From contig NZ_JAJQJS010000003.1 in the NCBI RefSeq assembly GCF_022828325.1, forward strand, positions 1 through 64,000: DNA of 64,000 bases. Direction: 5' to 3'. Below are positions 62,986 to 64,000 of the stretch, in pieces; the stretch's first letter is position 1, and each line of letters starts with the position of its first letter. Made by a program: the position numbers and the translations under genes. A model generated the notes under the pieces. The model searched no databases. It was not told the DNA's origin and saw nothing but the letters and a program-made list of their open reading frames with translations. This DNA is from Candidatus Nanosynbacter sp. TM7-076. Lineage in GTDB: Bacteria; Patescibacteriota; Saccharimonadia; Saccharimonadales; Saccharimonadaceae.

Positions 62986-63144
62986 CCAATTTCTCCTTGG
63001 TTGATTTACTAATTATGGCAATTTGCCTTACGGTTTGGATTCAGCAACTCCTCTCCGTGTCTATACCTTTTCCGCCGAGATTGCAGTCTGTACACATTCA
63101 AACCACCGCGCACTCCGAAAAGAGGAAACTCTGTGTCTATTCTA
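62986..63144 (-). promoter_or_regulatory. Promoter and long leader of rpsL-rpsG
   Basis: TGC-TAGAAT (hexamer 63139-63144, minus strand) with TTTTAC 17 bases upstream. The leader of about 145 bases holds a GGCAAATTGCC palindrome near the rpsL ribosome site and several short inverted repeats. It may carry ribosomal-protein feedback control. Confidence 0.5.
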
Positions 63145-63257
63145 GCACAGATTTCGTAAAAGTAAAATCGCCACTTATTTATACAAAAAACAGAGTGCTC
63201 ATTGTCAGAGATGAATTACTTGCACAGATTAGACATAACTTGTCGCGCATACTTGCC

Positions 63258-63569
63258 CTAATCCATAACCTCCACTAGGAATATTTTCTTTTCAAAGCCG
63301 CCGCGTTTTTCTGCTTTTTCTGCGCGAATTTTTTCCAATTCTTCCGCGGTACAACTATGCAGGCTTGCGAGAGCATAGACTACTTCCATGATATCGGCAA
63401 GCTCATCAGTATTTTTATCTTTTTTATATTCCTCAACTTCTTCGACTAGCTTTTTTGTAAGCTCCACGGCGTATTCGTCTGCTGTAAGTATTTTGTGAGT
63501 TGGCTTTTGCCCATTGGTCTTAATGATTTCCAAAATTTTATCGCGGACAAGTTTGTTATATACTGGCAT
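63258..63569 (-). CDS. MazG-like/phosphoribosyl-ATP pyrophosphohydrolase-like protein
   Basis: 103 residues. YNKLVRDKILEIIKTNGQ is the typical start of small MazG-like housecleaning proteins. KLVEEVEEYKKDKNTDELADIMEVVYAL has the EExxE and ExxD metal motifs of the all-alpha NTP pyrophosphatase fold. No histidine pathway genes are nearby, so a clean-up role on abnormal NTPs is more likely than HisE. AAAGGAGG lies 6 bases before the ATG. Confidence 0.87.
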   Translation of the reverse strand: MPVYNKLVRDKILEIIKTNGQKPTHKILTADEYAVELTKKLVEEVEEYKKDKNTDELADIMEVVYALASLHSCTAEELEKIRAEKAEKRGGFEKKIFLVEVMD

Positions 63570-63715
63570 AAAACCTCCTTTAATTGTTTATTACGTTGCT
63601 TACGGCATTTATGAGCGGCGTATATTCGTCATACGTATTATCATATCTAAACTACAAAAGCCTACGATAGCTCCTAAGCCGCCGATAGATATAAAAAATG
63701 AATCACTCTAATATA
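63570..63715. other. Intergenic stretch without recognised features
   Basis: Between the MazG-like gene and the rpoC terminator. I see no tRNA, clear coding frame or hairpin in it. It presumably holds the MazG-like gene's promoter. Confidence 0.4.
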
Positions 63716-63750
63716 CAATTCTCCCCCTGTTGCAGGAGGGGGAGAATAGT
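63716..63750 (-). terminator. Terminator after rpoC
   Basis: ATTCTCCCCCT (63718-63728) pairs with AGGGGGAGAAT (63737-63747); the minus strand continues TGTATATT. Confidence 0.82.
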
Positions 63751-63775
63751 GTATGGTTGACGGAACTAAATGTGA

Positions 63776-64000
<225 letters not shown>

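Overview
The window most likely comes from a member of the Patescibacteria (CPR), probably Candidatus Saccharibacteria (TM7). In support: there is no rpmD (L30) between rpsE and rplO, which is a CPR hallmark. S14, L33 and L36 are all forms without zinc-binding cysteines. Intergenic spaces are short, and many genes start without a leader. Energy genes visible here are enolase and L-lactate dehydrogenase, which suggests a small fermentative cell with a Gram-positive-like envelope. TGA ends several overlapping genes, so the code is the standard bacterial one and not the UGA=Gly code of Gracilibacteria/SR1. The phylum call is inferred from gene content only.

Layout. 1-1.0 kb: start of a GC-rich secreted surface protein. 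1.2-6.3 kb: rplA (with an extra N-terminal domain), eno, tsaC-like, rplK-nusG-secE. 6.3-8.9 kb: orphan histidine kinase, YgjP-like peptidase, P-loop kinase, tRNA-Trp. 9-11.5 kb: alpha-glucan genes (glycosyltransferase and GH57). 11.9-17.2 kb: restriction-modification cassette made of a 1434-residue nuclease-helicase-methyltransferase and a 321-residue partner. 17.2-17.9 kb: tRNA-Thr(GGT), tRNA-Tyr, tRNA-Thr(TGT). 18-24.2 kb: trpS-rluA-holB-TPR operon, then a decaying GrpB cluster and a CYTH/hydrolase pair.

24.2-46.6 kb holds the S10, spc and alpha ribosomal operons on the minus strand, broken in several places. An anchored protein gene lies between infA and secY and an OmpA-like gene between secY and rplO. 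A 6.6-kb accessory block separates rplF from rpsH. Other genes separate rplC from rpsJ (46.8-48.2 kb). Inside the accessory block, 3.7 kb (36201-39993) is bounded by a 64-bp direct repeat that copies the 3' end and terminator of rpsH. This is the signature of integration at a ribosomal-protein gene end. The interval holds AT-rich genes (a SMUG2/DUF4918-like protein, a hydrolase, a regulator remnant) and a frameshifted ABC-F gene.

48.3-64 kb: rpsJ, ldh, tuf, tgt, a branching enzyme diverging from tgt, a small membrane protein with structured RNA on both sides, a ThrE-like exporter with an HD-domain protein, fusA, a two-pass membrane serine protease, a YajQ-family protein, rpsG-rpsL, a MazG-like protein and the 3' end of rpoC.

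Two expression styles coexist. Ribosomal and acquired genes have leaders with Shine-Dalgarno sites. Many isolated genes instead have a -10 box that places the transcription start on or within a few bases of the start codon, implying leaderless mRNAs; this also corrects several start sites.
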